Source of the DNA: Neobacillus cucumis
GTDB taxonomy: Bacteria > Bacillota > Bacilli > Bacillales > Cytobacillaceae
DNA: 64,000 bases
NCBI RefSeq assembly: GCF_002860255.1
Contig: NZ_PGVE01000041.1
Location: forward strand, 1-64,000
Direction: 5' to 3'
The notes below the pieces were generated by a model. The model was not told the DNA's origin. It made no database searches and was given only the letters and a program-made list of their open reading frames with translations. A program made the position numbers and the translations under genes. The stretch's first letter is position 1. Every line of letters starts with the position of its first letter. Of this stretch, positions 18,297 through 27,186 are shown in pieces.

Positions 18297-19097
18297 ATGG
18301 AAGACGAGCTCTCCACATTATTTAAAGCACTAGGACACCCAATTCGTAGAAGAATTCTTGATATTCTAAAGGATTCACCTAAAACGACAGGCGAGCTTAA
18401 TGACTATTTTCCTGAGGTCACAAGGTATGCCATTATGAAACATTTGGCCATTCTTGAGGAAGGCAATCTAGTAGTCATTCGGCGGGAAGGTAAATATCGG
18501 CGTAATTTTATCAATGTAGTTCCACTTCAGAGGATGCACAATCGTTGGATAGGAAAATACATGGGCACCGCTGCCAATTCACTGTTAAATTTGCAAGCAA
18601 TGATTGAAATTAAAGGAGAAGATATTGTTATGGAAAAAACTGAACAAAACACAAGCCGAATTTTTAAAATTGAACAAGAGGTTTTAATTAATGCTCCTCG
18701 TGAACAAGTTTTCAAAGCATTAACAGAACGTGCAGGTGATTGGTGGGAATTCCGTTTGGCGCCCAAAGGAGTGGAATCTCAGTTTATATTTAATCCGGTA
18801 CCAGGTGGACAATTTATTGAAAAATGGGGAGAAAATCAGGGAGCGATATGGGGCAATGTTTACTATGTGAACGCACCGGAAGAAATCCGCCTGCATGGCC
18901 ATCTAGGAATGCAAGGGGCTGTTAACAGTTCTTATACCTATCGTCTTCTTGATAAGGATGGGGCCACATTGTTACAACTTTCTCATCATGCATCTGGGAT
19001 CATTCGAGAGAACTGGGAAGAAGAGCACACTAATGGTTGGAAACATCTTCTAGGAAATTTATTAAAGAATTATGTAGAACAAAATCAAGGAATATAA
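18297..19097 (+). CDS. ArsR-type regulator fused to an SRPBCC (AHSA1-like) domain
   Basis: Protein of 266 residues. Residues 1-95 are an ArsR winged helix (LFKALGHPIRRRILDIL, then TTGELNDYF, RYAIMKHLAILEEGNLV and REGKYRRNFIN). Residues 118-260 are an SRPBCC/START-like ligand-binding domain (IEQEVLINAPREQVFKALT, GGQFIEKWGE, IRLHGHLG). Most ArsR proteins are about 100 residues, so this is a true two-domain fusion: the second domain presumably binds a hydrophobic ligand that sets repression. No metal-binding Cys pair is visible. A perfect palindrome lies upstream and another SRPBCC gene follows after a short gap, likely in the same operon. Confidence 0.88.
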   Translation: MEDELSTLFKALGHPIRRRILDILKDSPKTTGELNDYFPEVTRYAIMKHLAILEEGNLVVIRREGKYRRNFINVVPLQRMHNRWIGKYMGTAANSLLNLQAMIEIKGEDIVMEKTEQNTSRIFKIEQEVLINAPREQVFKALTERAGDWWEFRLAPKGVESQFIFNPVPGGQFIEKWGENQGAIWGNVYYVNAPEEIRLHGHLGMQGAVNSSYTYRLLDKDGATLLQLSHHASGIIRENWEEEHTNGWKHLLGNLLKNYVEQNQGI

Positions 19098-19125
19098 CCT
19101 TAGTTGTTAGGAAGTGAATGAACAT

Positions 19126-19563
19126 ATGGTTGACGTGTTTACGGAAATAAATATTCGCTCCCCACGTAAAGAAGTAGCGGAGTATGCATCAAATCCTGAC
19201 CGTGCTCCTGAATGGTATGTAAATATCAAGTCAGTAGAGTGGAAATCTCCCAAACCGCTAACACTTGGTTCTCAAATCGCCTTTAAGGCCCAATTTTTAG
19301 GGAAAGAACTAGCCTATATATACGAAGTAGTTGAATTTATTCCTAACCAAAAGTTTGTAATGAGAACAGCTGATGGTCCATTCCCAATGGAAACGACTTA
19401 TACTTGGGAATCCATTGAAACCAATGTGACCAAAATGAAGCTTCGAAACAGGGGGAACCCGACAGGATTTTCAAAATTGTTTACCCCATTTATGGGCTTA
19501 ATGATGAAAAAAGCAAACAAAAAGGATTTAGAAAAATTAAAAATAATTCTAGAAAAAAATTAA
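19126..19563 (+). CDS. SRPBCC family protein (polyketide cyclase/dehydrase-like)
   Basis: Protein of 145 residues if the ATG at 19126 is used, or 149 from GTG 19114; the AGGA at 19109 is too close to the GTG. The sequence VFTEINIRSPRKEVAEYASNP, then APEWYVNIKSVEW and TTYTWESIE, follows the START-like fold used to bind hydrophobic ligands. The final 15 residues are Lys-rich. It follows the ArsR-SRPBCC gene after a gap of about 28 bases and is probably co-transcribed and controlled by it. The ligand is unknown. Confidence 0.82.
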   Translation: MVDVFTEINIRSPRKEVAEYASNPDRAPEWYVNIKSVEWKSPKPLTLGSQIAFKAQFLGKELAYIYEVVEFIPNQKFVMRTADGPFPMETTYTWESIETNVTKMKLRNRGNPTGFSKLFTPFMGLMMKKANKKDLEKLKIILEKN

Positions 19564-19584
19564 AAAGATATAAGAAACATTAAC

Positions 19585-19629
19585 AAAGGTAGCCCACCGT
19601 TCCAATTTGAACAGAGGGCCGCCTTTTTA
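19585..19629 (+). terminator. Terminator after the SRPBCC operon
   Basis: An interrupted stem: AAAGG, GCCC and GTTC pair with GAAC, GGGC and CCTTT in mirror order, with a T run at the end. Confidence 0.65.
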
Positions 19630-19758
19630 TTTTAAAGCCAAAAGGGGTTATTTAATTATCAAGAGCATGATAATCCATGAAAAATGATGGGGAAATCCAT
19701 TGTGATTGAATCTACTGTAAGATATGCTAAGCATATTCCTTTATGAAGGAGTGGTTAA

Positions 19759-21558
19759 ATGAAAAGAAATCGTCCCATTTTTAGAGAACATTTTGTGTTA
19801 CATAAATGGAATTATGTACTTGGAACAATTCTTTTATCGATCTCATTGGTTTTGCAATTATGGGTTCCTTCTTTATTAAAGCAGTTTACAGATGGACTGC
19901 AAAATGAATCCATCCATGCTTCACGTTTACTGGAATTGTCATGGTGGTTTACGATTGCAGGGATTGGCACTTTTATCTTTCGGTCAAGCGGCCGAATCTA
20001 TATTTTCCGAATGTCACGGATGCTGGAAAGAGACTTGCGGACGGAGCTGTTTTCTCATTGGGAAAAGCTCCAGGCAGATTACTACCAGAACCAACGAATT
20101 GGGAATTTGATGACCCACGCCGTAAATGATGTAAATATCCTCAGGCAAATCGGGATGCAGGGATATTTTCAGATGGTGGAAGCTGCTGTTTTAATTTCTT
20201 TGGCTGTTTTCATGATGGCAGGTACAATTAACCTCTATTTAACGCTTCTAGTCCTATTACCGTTACCTGGATTAACGTTTATTGCTTATCGTTTTCGGAC
20301 TAAAATTCAATCGCATTCTCTAAAAGTACAAGAAGCCATAGGAATACTGACAAGCCGTGTTCAAGAATTTTGTTCGGGAATTAGTGTAATAAAAACCTAT
20401 GTACAAGAAAAAGAAGAAATAAAGAAGTTTACAAATGAAAATGAATCAAACGTAGAGGTTAATAAACAGTTAATTCGTTCAAACTCACTTTTTACTTCAT
20501 TAAGCCAAGGCATTGTTGGACTGAGTTATTTACTCTCGATCGTAATGGGTTCCATTTTAGTTATGAAGAGTACGATTTCGCTTGGGGATTTTGTTGCTTT
20601 TAATACTTATTTATCCATGTTGATTGGCCCAATTGAAAACATTGGGAAAGTCATTAATCTCCTGCAGCAAGGAAAAGCCGCAGATCAGCGAATCCGTGAA
20701 GTGTTATCAACTGAACCGGATATAAAAGATGAGGAAGGGACGATACCTTTAACTCTGGTAAAAGGGGATATTAGGATAAAAGACTTATCTTTTAACTATC
20801 CAAGAAATAAAGACCATGTTTTAAAGAACATTAACATTACCATTCCAAAAGGAACAAGTTTGGCCATTGTTGGGAAAGTAGGCAGTGGAAAATCAACCCT
20901 AGTCCAATTACTATTACGATTATACAATCCCCCCAAAAACTCCATCTATATTGATCAGCATGATATTAGAAAGATCCCGTTAAAAACATTACGGTCTTCA
21001 ATTGCTTATGTCCCGCAAGACAATTTTTTATTTTCCTCGACAATAAAAGAGAATATTGCCTTTGACCCCTATCCCTACTTGGATGAGGAAGTTGTTCATG
21101 CTGCCAGATCAGCCCAAATTTATTCTGATATTATGGAGCTTCCTAATCGATTTGATACAGAATTAGGTGAAAGGGGCCTCTCGTTATCTGGTGGTCAAAG
21201 GCAGCGTGTCAGTATTGCAAGGGCATTAATTAAACCTTCACCTATTATCATTTTTGATGACAGCCTTTCCGCTGTAGATTCAAAAACAGAAACAAATATA
21301 TTAAATACACTCCGTACAGAAATGAAAGGACGGACCTCCATCATTATTAGTCATCGCATCTCTACCATCCAAGAAGCAGATCAAATTATTGTCCTTGATC
21401 AAGGAGAAATTGTGGAAAGGGGTACACATCTGTCTCTTTTAAAGGAAGATGGTATTTATAAAAAAATGTACTCCCAGCAAACAACGGAACTGACATTCAT
21501 TCAGGCAAAGTTACCATCCATTCAAGAGAGAAAAATTCTTATTAAAAGGAGGAGGTAA
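19759..21558 (+). CDS. ABC exporter half, BmrC/YheI-like (degenerate ATPase site)
   Basis: Protein of 599 residues: six membrane segments in residues 15-315 and a nucleotide-binding domain from about 340. Walker A is GKVGSGKST, the signature is LSGGQRQR, and Walker B is IIIFDDSLSAVD. The residue after Walker B is Asp instead of the catalytic Glu, the mark of the weak partner in heterodimeric exporters such as B. subtilis BmrC. The start has AAGGAG 8 bases upstream. Its stop shares one base with the next gene's start (TAATG), so the two halves are made together and form one multidrug-type exporter. Confidence 0.9.
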   Translation: MKRNRPIFREHFVLHKWNYVLGTILLSISLVLQLWVPSLLKQFTDGLQNESIHASRLLELSWWFTIAGIGTFIFRSSGRIYIFRMSRMLERDLRTELFSHWEKLQADYYQNQRIGNLMTHAVNDVNILRQIGMQGYFQMVEAAVLISLAVFMMAGTINLYLTLLVLLPLPGLTFIAYRFRTKIQSHSLKVQEAIGILTSRVQEFCSGISVIKTYVQEKEEIKKFTNENESNVEVNKQLIRSNSLFTSLSQGIVGLSYLLSIVMGSILVMKSTISLGDFVAFNTYLSMLIGPIENIGKVINLLQQGKAADQRIREVLSTEPDIKDEEGTIPLTLVKGDIRIKDLSFNYPRNKDHVLKNINITIPKGTSLAIVGKVGSGKSTLVQLLLRLYNPPKNSIYIDQHDIRKIPLKTLRSSIAYVPQDNFLFSSTIKENIAFDPYPYLDEEVVHAARSAQIYSDIMELPNRFDTELGERGLSLSGGQRQRVSIARALIKPSPIIIFDDSLSAVDSKTETNILNTLRTEMKGRTSIIISHRISTIQEADQIIVLDQGEIVERGTHLSLLKEDGIYKKMYSQQTTELTFIQAKLPSIQERKILIKRRR

Positions 21559-23687
21559 TGATTCGAAATATAAAAGAGGGAAACCATCCTAAAATTGGTG
21601 ATACGCAATTAGCAGTTGGCATGCTCACATTTGCAAAACCCTATTGGAAACTCCTTTTATTTTCCATTCTATTAACTGGCTGTATTGTGGCAGCGAGCTT
21701 AGCTCAGCCCTTTATACTTAAAGTTGCGATCGATTCAAATATTAATGGATTATTTGATCCAATGCTTTCTGTCCAGAAGTCAAAGGCCAATCATATAAAA
21801 GAACAATTAGACCAAAAGGAAATCCCATATAAGGAAATAGCCATCTTGGATGATACCGTTTATTTTCGATTAGATCCATCAGCAGCTTCCATTGAACCTG
21901 ATGCAGGCGCAGAGGAAGCATCCATCCTATCTTTAAAAAATTCCTATTATCTTGTACATGGATGGAACAAAGGATTCAACCAGGGAGAACGCTATCAATT
22001 GAATCATAGCCATACTAAAATTAAGATTGGTGGTTATTCTTATCCGATTACTCATTTATCCTCTAATGCAGTTAGTAAGTTTAGGACAAATGATTATCAG
22101 GGGCTGATTTATCTAGGACTCCTGTACTTTTTGTTGATCACCGGTTCTTCGATTTGTACTTATTTTCAAAATAACACCCTTCAATTTACTGGACAGTATG
22201 TAATTTATGATTTTCGGCAGGCCATTTTCTTGAATTTTTCCCAGCTGCAGATGTCTTTTTATCGGCAAAATCCGATTGGAAGATTAGTAACCAGGATTAC
22301 CCATGATGTCGAATCCCTCAATCAGCTGTATTCACAAGTCATTGTTAATCTAGTAAAAGAGGTACTCATTTTAATGGGTATTCTTGTCATGATGTTATAT
22401 ATGAGTGTAAAACTAACCCTAATTTGCTTCTTAGTTATTCCTGTCATCGGAGTGGTTACCTTTTATTTCAAAAGAGTATTGCGTACCTCACAAAGGAACC
22501 TTCGTATGATTCTTTCAAAACTTCTTTCTTTTCTACAAGAAAATCTCTCTGGCATGAGTGTGATTCAAATTTTTGCTCGTGAAAGAAAACAATTGGCCAT
22601 GTTTAATGATTTAAATGAAACACACTATAAAGCAGGAATGCGTCAAACCATCATCAATTCTATCTTTAACCCTTCTATTGGTCTTTTTGGAAATATTTCT
22701 CTTTCGCTATTAGTTTGGTTTGGAGGAAGAAATGTAATAGACGGGAGTATTACCTTTGGAACAGTATATGCATTTACCCATTATGTCAGGCAGTTTTTCG
22801 AACCGCTTAGAAGTCTGGCAGACAGGTTCAACCAAATACAGGCAGCTCTGGCATCAGCTGAACGAATATTCGAGACACTTGAAACTAAGCCAAACATATT
22901 GAATCCTGTAGAGCCTAAAAGACTTCCAGAAAAGGTTAATGGGCATATCGTGTTTCAAAATGTTTGGTTTGCCTATCAAAATGAGGATTGGGTATTAAAG
23001 GATATTCACTTTACGGTAAATAAAGGAGAGACAGTTGGAATTGTTGGGGCGACAGGAGCTGGAAAAAGCTCAATCATTCAACTAATGAACCGGTTTTATG
23101 ATCATCAAAAGGGAATCATCTCCCTAGATGACATGAATATTAAAGAGGTTCATTTAAACGATTTGAGAAAACACATTGGAATCATCCAACAAGATCCTTT
23201 TGTTTTTTCAGGCACCGTCATGGAAAATATTCGGTTAAATCATTGGCATGTCAGTGATGGAGACATCATAAGAGCAGCCAAATCTGTGAATATTGATTCC
23301 TTTTTTAAAAGGCTGCCTCAAGGCTATGAAACTATGCTCGGAGAGGAAGGAACAGTATTATCTGCCGGCCAGAAACAGCTGCTCGCATTTTTAAGAGCGA
23401 TGATTGCTGATAATGATGTATTAATTCTGGATGAAGCAACAGCAAATATCGATACAGAAACAGAACAGGCTGTTCAAGATACGTTAAGGAAGATTTCGAA
23501 GAACCGAACAACGATAATCATCGCTCATCGGCTCTCCACCATACAGCATGCAGATAAAATCATCGTTTTAGATAAAGGAAGAATTGTAGAGATGGGGGAT
23601 CATCATCAGCTGCTAAGGAACAAATCCGCTTATTATCATTTATGTCTTAATCAGAGAAAAGGGGAGCGGGTGAAGGTGAAAATTTAA
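21558..23687 (+). CDS. ABC exporter half, BmrD/YheH-like (active ATPase site)
   Basis: Protein of 709 residues. The membrane domain contains a long external insert (about residues 65-175) between the first two membrane segments, as in YheH/BmrD. The nucleotide-binding domain has Walker A GATGAGKSS, a deviant signature LSAGQKQ, and Walker B VLILDEATANID with the catalytic Glu. The deviant signature here pairs with the degenerate Walker B of the first subunit, and the consensus signature of the first subunit with this active Glu, giving one functional ATP site. It ends just before a bidirectional terminator shared with the convergent AraC gene. Confidence 0.9.
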   Translation: MIRNIKEGNHPKIGDTQLAVGMLTFAKPYWKLLLFSILLTGCIVAASLAQPFILKVAIDSNINGLFDPMLSVQKSKANHIKEQLDQKEIPYKEIAILDDTVYFRLDPSAASIEPDAGAEEASILSLKNSYYLVHGWNKGFNQGERYQLNHSHTKIKIGGYSYPITHLSSNAVSKFRTNDYQGLIYLGLLYFLLITGSSICTYFQNNTLQFTGQYVIYDFRQAIFLNFSQLQMSFYRQNPIGRLVTRITHDVESLNQLYSQVIVNLVKEVLILMGILVMMLYMSVKLTLICFLVIPVIGVVTFYFKRVLRTSQRNLRMILSKLLSFLQENLSGMSVIQIFARERKQLAMFNDLNETHYKAGMRQTIINSIFNPSIGLFGNISLSLLVWFGGRNVIDGSITFGTVYAFTHYVRQFFEPLRSLADRFNQIQAALASAERIFETLETKPNILNPVEPKRLPEKVNGHIVFQNVWFAYQNEDWVLKDIHFTVNKGETVGIVGATGAGKSSIIQLMNRFYDHQKGIISLDDMNIKEVHLNDLRKHIGIIQQDPFVFSGTVMENIRLNHWHVSDGDIIRAAKSVNIDSFFKRLPQGYETMLGEEGTVLSAGQKQLLAFLRAMIADNDVLILDEATANIDTETEQAVQDTLRKISKNRTTIIIAHRLSTIQHADKIIVLDKGRIVEMGDHHQLLRNKSAYYHLCLNQRKGERVKVKI

Positions 23688-23711
23688 GTAGTTCTTTTTT
23701 GAAGAAAAATC

Positions 23712-23747
23712 AAAAGGATGGTTATTATTCAGTTAAACCATCCTTTT
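23712..23747. terminator. Shared convergent terminator, ABC exporter and AraC gene
   Basis: AAAAGGATGGTT pairs with AACCATCCTTTT across a 12-nt loop that contains the AraC gene's stop codon. Works best on the minus strand, where T-rich sequence follows. Confidence 0.8.
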
Positions 23748-24603
23748 GTATTGGAGAAAAAGGGAATGTTTTTTGTTCATCACTAAACTGAGTAGGTGCG
23801 ACCCCAACGACCTTTTTAAAAATTCGGCTGAAATAAAGTTCATCATCATATCCGACATTTTGACTCACCTCTTTAATCCGTATATCCGAATGAGCCAAAA
23901 GTTCCTTTGCCCGATCGATCCGTAAATGAGTTAAATATTCAATGGGACTGTAGCCAACATTTTTTTTAAAGAGCCTAGAGTAGTGACTTTTACTTAAGCC
24001 TGCCATCTTTGCCAAGTCATCTAATGTTATAGGCTGATGATAATGTTTACTGATATATTCAATCGTTTCCTCAATCACTTGACTGCTATCCCCTGATATA
24101 GTTTGAGCATGAAAGTCGTGAATGAAGGTAAGTAAGAGTTCCTGAAAGAGAATTTTTTGTTTAAAGGCAGTGGTGGCTCCTCTTCGTTTAGACAAAGAAT
24201 TGATTTCTTCTAATAAGAGAACAACTCCTGTGTTATTTTTTATCGTATAAACTCCGTGTAATGGAAAAGTTAACTCCTGTGGAAGTTTAAAGTGCCACTG
24301 ATCTTTCTTCTCAAAGGCTCCTGCATGAGTAAACCGGATAAAATAAAACTCAAGCGGTTCTGTTGAGGAAGTTTTTTTATCGCAAATCATACCAGGAGTA
24401 AAAACGATCAGTTTTCCAGGTGAGAGGGTATATTTTTTGCCATTGATCACAATTTCCCCATTTCCTTTTGTAATAAACCAAAGAGAATGATATAAAGGCT
24501 TCTTTCCCTTCTTTATCCAATTTGGCGGACATGATTTATACCCTGCTAACAAGATGGAAAATGTTAGCTCATTTAGTGTGGCAGCAAGATAGCCAAGTTC
24601 CAT
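23725..24603 (-). CDS. AraC family transcriptional regulator
   Basis: Protein of 292 residues. Residues 35-110 look like the cupin-type ligand-binding domain (YHSLWFITKGNGEIVINGKKYTLSPG). Residues 185-275 contain the two helix-turn-helix units (ITLDDLAKMAGLSKSHYSRLFKK and IRIKEVSQNVGYDDELYFSRIFKK). It most likely responds to a sugar or small effector. It converges on the ABC exporter genes and shares their terminator, so it is not necessarily their regulator. The ATG at 24603 has only a distant AAAGGAT, so the start is less sure than the rest. Confidence 0.88.
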   Translation of the reverse strand: MELGYLAATLNELTFSILLAGYKSCPPNWIKKGKKPLYHSLWFITKGNGEIVINGKKYTLSPGKLIVFTPGMICDKKTSSTEPLEFYFIRFTHAGAFEKKDQWHFKLPQELTFPLHGVYTIKNNTGVVLLLEEINSLSKRRGATTAFKQKILFQELLLTFIHDFHAQTISGDSSQVIEETIEYISKHYHQPITLDDLAKMAGLSKSHYSRLFKKNVGYSPIEYLTHLRIDRAKELLAHSDIRIKEVSQNVGYDDELYFSRIFKKVVGVAPTQFSDEQKTFPFSPIQKDGLTE

Positions 24604-24717
24604 AAAATTAGCATCACATCCTTTACCGATAGATTACTAATTTTTATATTCAATAATTATAAAAATATACTTGGCACTTTAATGGATGGTATATGCTGGA
24701 GATTTCTTTTATTCAAA

Positions 24718-24742
24718 CTAAGCCGGTTAAAAGCCGGCTTAG
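24718..24742. terminator. Terminator-like hairpin beyond the 70-residue gene
   Basis: CTAAGCCGG pairs with CCGGCTTAG across a 7-nt loop; on the plus strand six T plus a further T run follow, on the minus strand a shorter TTT. It lies just past the stop of the minus-strand gene ending at 24747. Confidence 0.7.
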
Positions 24743-24746
24743 TTTT

Positions 24747-24959
24747 TTATTTTTTTAGTGGTGGATTATTGACATCTACATGGAACGGAAGAAGACTATT
24801 CGATTCTTCTTCTCCATAGAATTGTTCCTGGATTTTCTGATTAGCCTCTTCAGAATCAGAGCTTACTTCAGCAGAAGCCCTCGCATCCAAGTCTTTAAAC
24901 TTTTCAGCAAGAGAAAGATTTGCTTCTTCTGCCGCTTTTTTGTTTTGATTATTTGTCAC
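24747..24959 (-). CDS. Small acidic hypothetical protein, 70 residues
   Basis: GTG start at 24959 with AGAGGGA upstream. The protein begins MTNNQNKKAAEEANLSLAEK, is very polar and rich in Glu, Ala, Ser and Asn, and ends with FHVDVNNPPLKK. The composition suggests a flexible or helical protein without membrane segment or Cys. Small proteins like this are common in Bacillaceae; I cannot assign a family. Followed by a terminator-like hairpin. Confidence 0.6.
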   Translation of the reverse strand: MTNNQNKKAAEEANLSLAEKFKDLDARASAEVSSDSEEANQKIQEQFYGEEESNSLLPFHVDVNNPPLKK

Positions 24960-25274
24960 AAGTATCCCTCTTTTATAAATTAAACTTTTTAATGATAATT
25001 TTTGTTCATTAACTAATATTTTATTTTTATAAAAAATACATACACCTCAAATTTTTCATTATTCTTGTTCGTATAAGATGGAAGGTTTATAAAAAACTCC
25101 AATTAAAAAATATAATAAATCATTCTTAAAAAGGAATGATATACAAGAGAAAAAATTTTTTCTACATAGAACTAATCCTTACATCGAATTCTACAAGTTA
25201 ACATCTCAACGTTCTTGATGAAAATGTAAGTTAGACTATGATTTATTACCACATTTATAGGAGGAATCACCGAA
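24960..25274. other. Divergent intergenic region with a weak Pho-box cluster
   Basis: AT-rich region between the small minus-strand gene and pstS. It contains the candidate PhoP boxes described separately (25161-25203), and TATAGGAGG before pstS. No gene seen. Confidence 0.55.
25161..25203 (+). promoter_or_regulatory. Candidate PhoP boxes upstream of pstS
   Basis: Hexamers TCTACA (25161), TTACAT (25179), TCTACA (25190) and TTAACA (25198) resemble the TT(A/T/C)ACA repeat bound by PhoP. The spacing is irregular (18, 11 and 8 bases), so this is weaker than the two other arrays in the window. Confidence 0.4.
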
Positions 25275-26183
25275 ATGAAAAATTTTAAAAAATTTAGCCT
25301 ATTGATGACAATCGTAGCTCTAATGGTATTTGTTGCTGCTTGTGGCGGAGGTACAAAAGATACTAACAAAGACACTGCTGATAAAGGTGGTAAAGAAGTT
25401 TCCGGCTCTATAGTTGTTTCAGGTTCAACAGCGATGCAGCCACTTGTAGCTGCTGCTGCGGAACAATTTATGGCGGATAATCCGAAGGTTGATATTCAGG
25501 TGAATGCAGGTGGATCCGGTACTGGTTTATCACAAGTCGCTGAAGGATCTGTTCAAATTGGAAATTCGGATGTATTTGCAGAAGAAAAAGAAGGAATTCC
25601 GGCTGACCAATTAGTGGACCATAAAGTAGCAGTAGTGGGCATCACTGCAGCCGTTAACCCAGATGTCGGTATTAAAGACATCTCAAAAGATAATCTCATC
25701 AAAGTTTTTACGGGTAAGATTACAAATTGGAAAGACGTGGGCGGTAAGGATCAAAAAATCGTATTAGTTAATCGCCCTGATGCTTCAGGAACCCGTGCCG
25801 TTTTTAATAAATTTGGTCTAAATGGCGCAACTCCTGCGGAAGGGATTACAGAAGATTCTTCAAATACTGTTAAAAAAATCATCAATGAAACCGCAGGAGC
25901 CGTTGGTTATTTGGCCTTCTCTTATTTTACAGACGATAAGGTAACCCCACTATCTATCGATGGTGTAGAACCAACTGATGAGAACGTACAATCAGGTAAA
26001 TTCCCAATATGGGCATACGAACATTCGTATACAAAGGGAGAACCAAGCGGTGCGGCGAAAGCCTTTTTAGATTATTTAATGTCAGACAATGTTCAAAACA
26101 ACTTATTAAAAGCCCAAGGGTATCTACCTGTAACAAAAATGAAAGTAGAACGAGATGCAAAAGGAAATCAAACAAATAAATAA
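25275..26183 (+). CDS. pstS: Phosphate ABC transporter substrate-binding lipoprotein PstS
   Basis: Protein of 302 residues. The N-terminus has a lipoprotein signal ending LMVFVAAC, so Cys23 should be lipidated, followed by a Gly/Lys/Asp linker. GSTAMQPLV, NAGGSGTG, GNSDVFAEE and NRPDASGTRAVF are the phosphate-binding loops of PstS. It captures phosphate outside the membrane for PstC/PstA. First gene of pstS-C-A-B-B-phoU; a hairpin between it and pstC probably lets pstS be made in excess. TATAGGAGG precedes the ATG. Confidence 0.95.
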   Translation: MKNFKKFSLLMTIVALMVFVAACGGGTKDTNKDTADKGGKEVSGSIVVSGSTAMQPLVAAAAEQFMADNPKVDIQVNAGGSGTGLSQVAEGSVQIGNSDVFAEEKEGIPADQLVDHKVAVVGITAAVNPDVGIKDISKDNLIKVFTGKITNWKDVGGKDQKIVLVNRPDASGTRAVFNKFGLNGATPAEGITEDSSNTVKKIINETAGAVGYLAFSYFTDDKVTPLSIDGVEPTDENVQSGKFPIWAYEHSYTKGEPSGAAKAFLDYLMSDNVQNNLLKAQGYLPVTKMKVERDAKGNQTNK

Positions 26184-26204
26184 TGAACAGATTAGATTTG
26201 TTAA

Positions 26205-26237
26205 AAGGGTAAATGTGATAAATGCGCATTTACCCTT
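26205..26237 (+). terminator. Intercistronic hairpin between pstS and pstC
   Basis: AAGGGTAAATG pairs perfectly with CATTTACCCTT, loop 11 nt, followed by only a weak AT tract. Probably partial termination or protection of the pstS message. Confidence 0.7.
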
Positions 26238-26265
26238 ATGAATGAATAAGGGGTGATGGATAGAA

Positions 26266-27186
26266 ATGGAAAAGGCTGTTCCTGCAAAAGATCGATTATT
26301 AAAGTCAGGTAAAAATTGGATGGGCGGAGAGACAAGAGGGAAAACCCTTGTAATTTTATGCGCTGTTATTATGATATCTGCAACCATTGCCATTACCATT
26401 TTTTTAGGCACAAAAGGACTTCAATCCTTCATAAAAAACGGTGTTAGCCTTGTAGAGTTCATTACTAGTAAAAATTGGAATCCTACGAATCAAGCTAACC
26501 CTGAATATGGAACATTACCGTTCATTTTCGGATCATTCGCTGTTACCTTTCTTTCAGCTTTGGTAGCAGCACCATTAGGTATAGGCGGAGCTATATTTAT
26601 GACGGAAATTGCTCCATCCTGGGGAAGAAAAATTTTACAGCCTGTGATTGAATTATTAGTTGGAATCCCATCTGTTGTTTACGGATTTATTGGACTTTCA
26701 GTATTAGTTCCATTTATCAGGGAGAATGTAGGTGGACTGGGGTTTAGCTTACTTTCAGGAACCATTGTCTTGTCGGTTATGATTTTACCTACGGTAACAA
26801 CCATTGCAACAGATTCGATGAGTTCTTTGCCCAAGACACTGAGAGAAGGATCTTATGCGCTTGGTGCAACCCGATGGCAAACCATCCGAAAAGTGCTGAT
26901 TCCTGCAGCATTACCAACGCTTCTTACGGCTATTGTTTTAGGGATGGCGAGAGCATTTGGTGAGGCTTTAGCTGTACAGATGGTTATTGGAAACGTAAAG
27001 GATCTGCCATCAAGCCTTTTAGATGCTTCTGCAACCCTAACAACCATTATTACATTAAATATGGGTCATACTACTTATGGAAGTGTAGAAAATAATACAC
27101 TTTGGTCGATGGGATTAATTTTATTAATCATGTCGTTCGCTTTTATTCTCCTCATCCGTTACCTATCTTCAAGGAGGAAGGTGTAA
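26266..27186 (+). CDS. pstC: Phosphate ABC transporter permease PstC
   Basis: Protein of 306 residues with six membrane segments. The motif EGSYALGATRWQTIRKVLIPAALPTLLTAI near the C-terminal half is the EAA loop that docks with PstB; LGIGGAIFMTE and VVYGFIGLSVLVPFIR fit PstC. The N-terminal 25 residues are cytoplasmic and polar. It ends with a TAATG overlap to pstA. Confidence 0.95.
   Translation: MEKAVPAKDRLLKSGKNWMGGETRGKTLVILCAVIMISATIAITIFLGTKGLQSFIKNGVSLVEFITSKNWNPTNQANPEYGTLPFIFGSFAVTFLSALVAAPLGIGGAIFMTEIAPSWGRKILQPVIELLVGIPSVVYGFIGLSVLVPFIRENVGGLGFSLLSGTIVLSVMILPTVTTIATDSMSSLPKTLREGSYALGATRWQTIRKVLIPAALPTLLTAIVLGMARAFGEALAVQMVIGNVKDLPSSLLDASATLTTIITLNMGHTTYGSVENNTLWSMGLILLIMSFAFILLIRYLSSRRKV

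Noticed and set aside
19634..19758. Leader peptide of BmrB type before the ABC exporter
   Set aside because: Only a 10-codon ATG frame without a ribosome site and no terminator/antiterminator pair.
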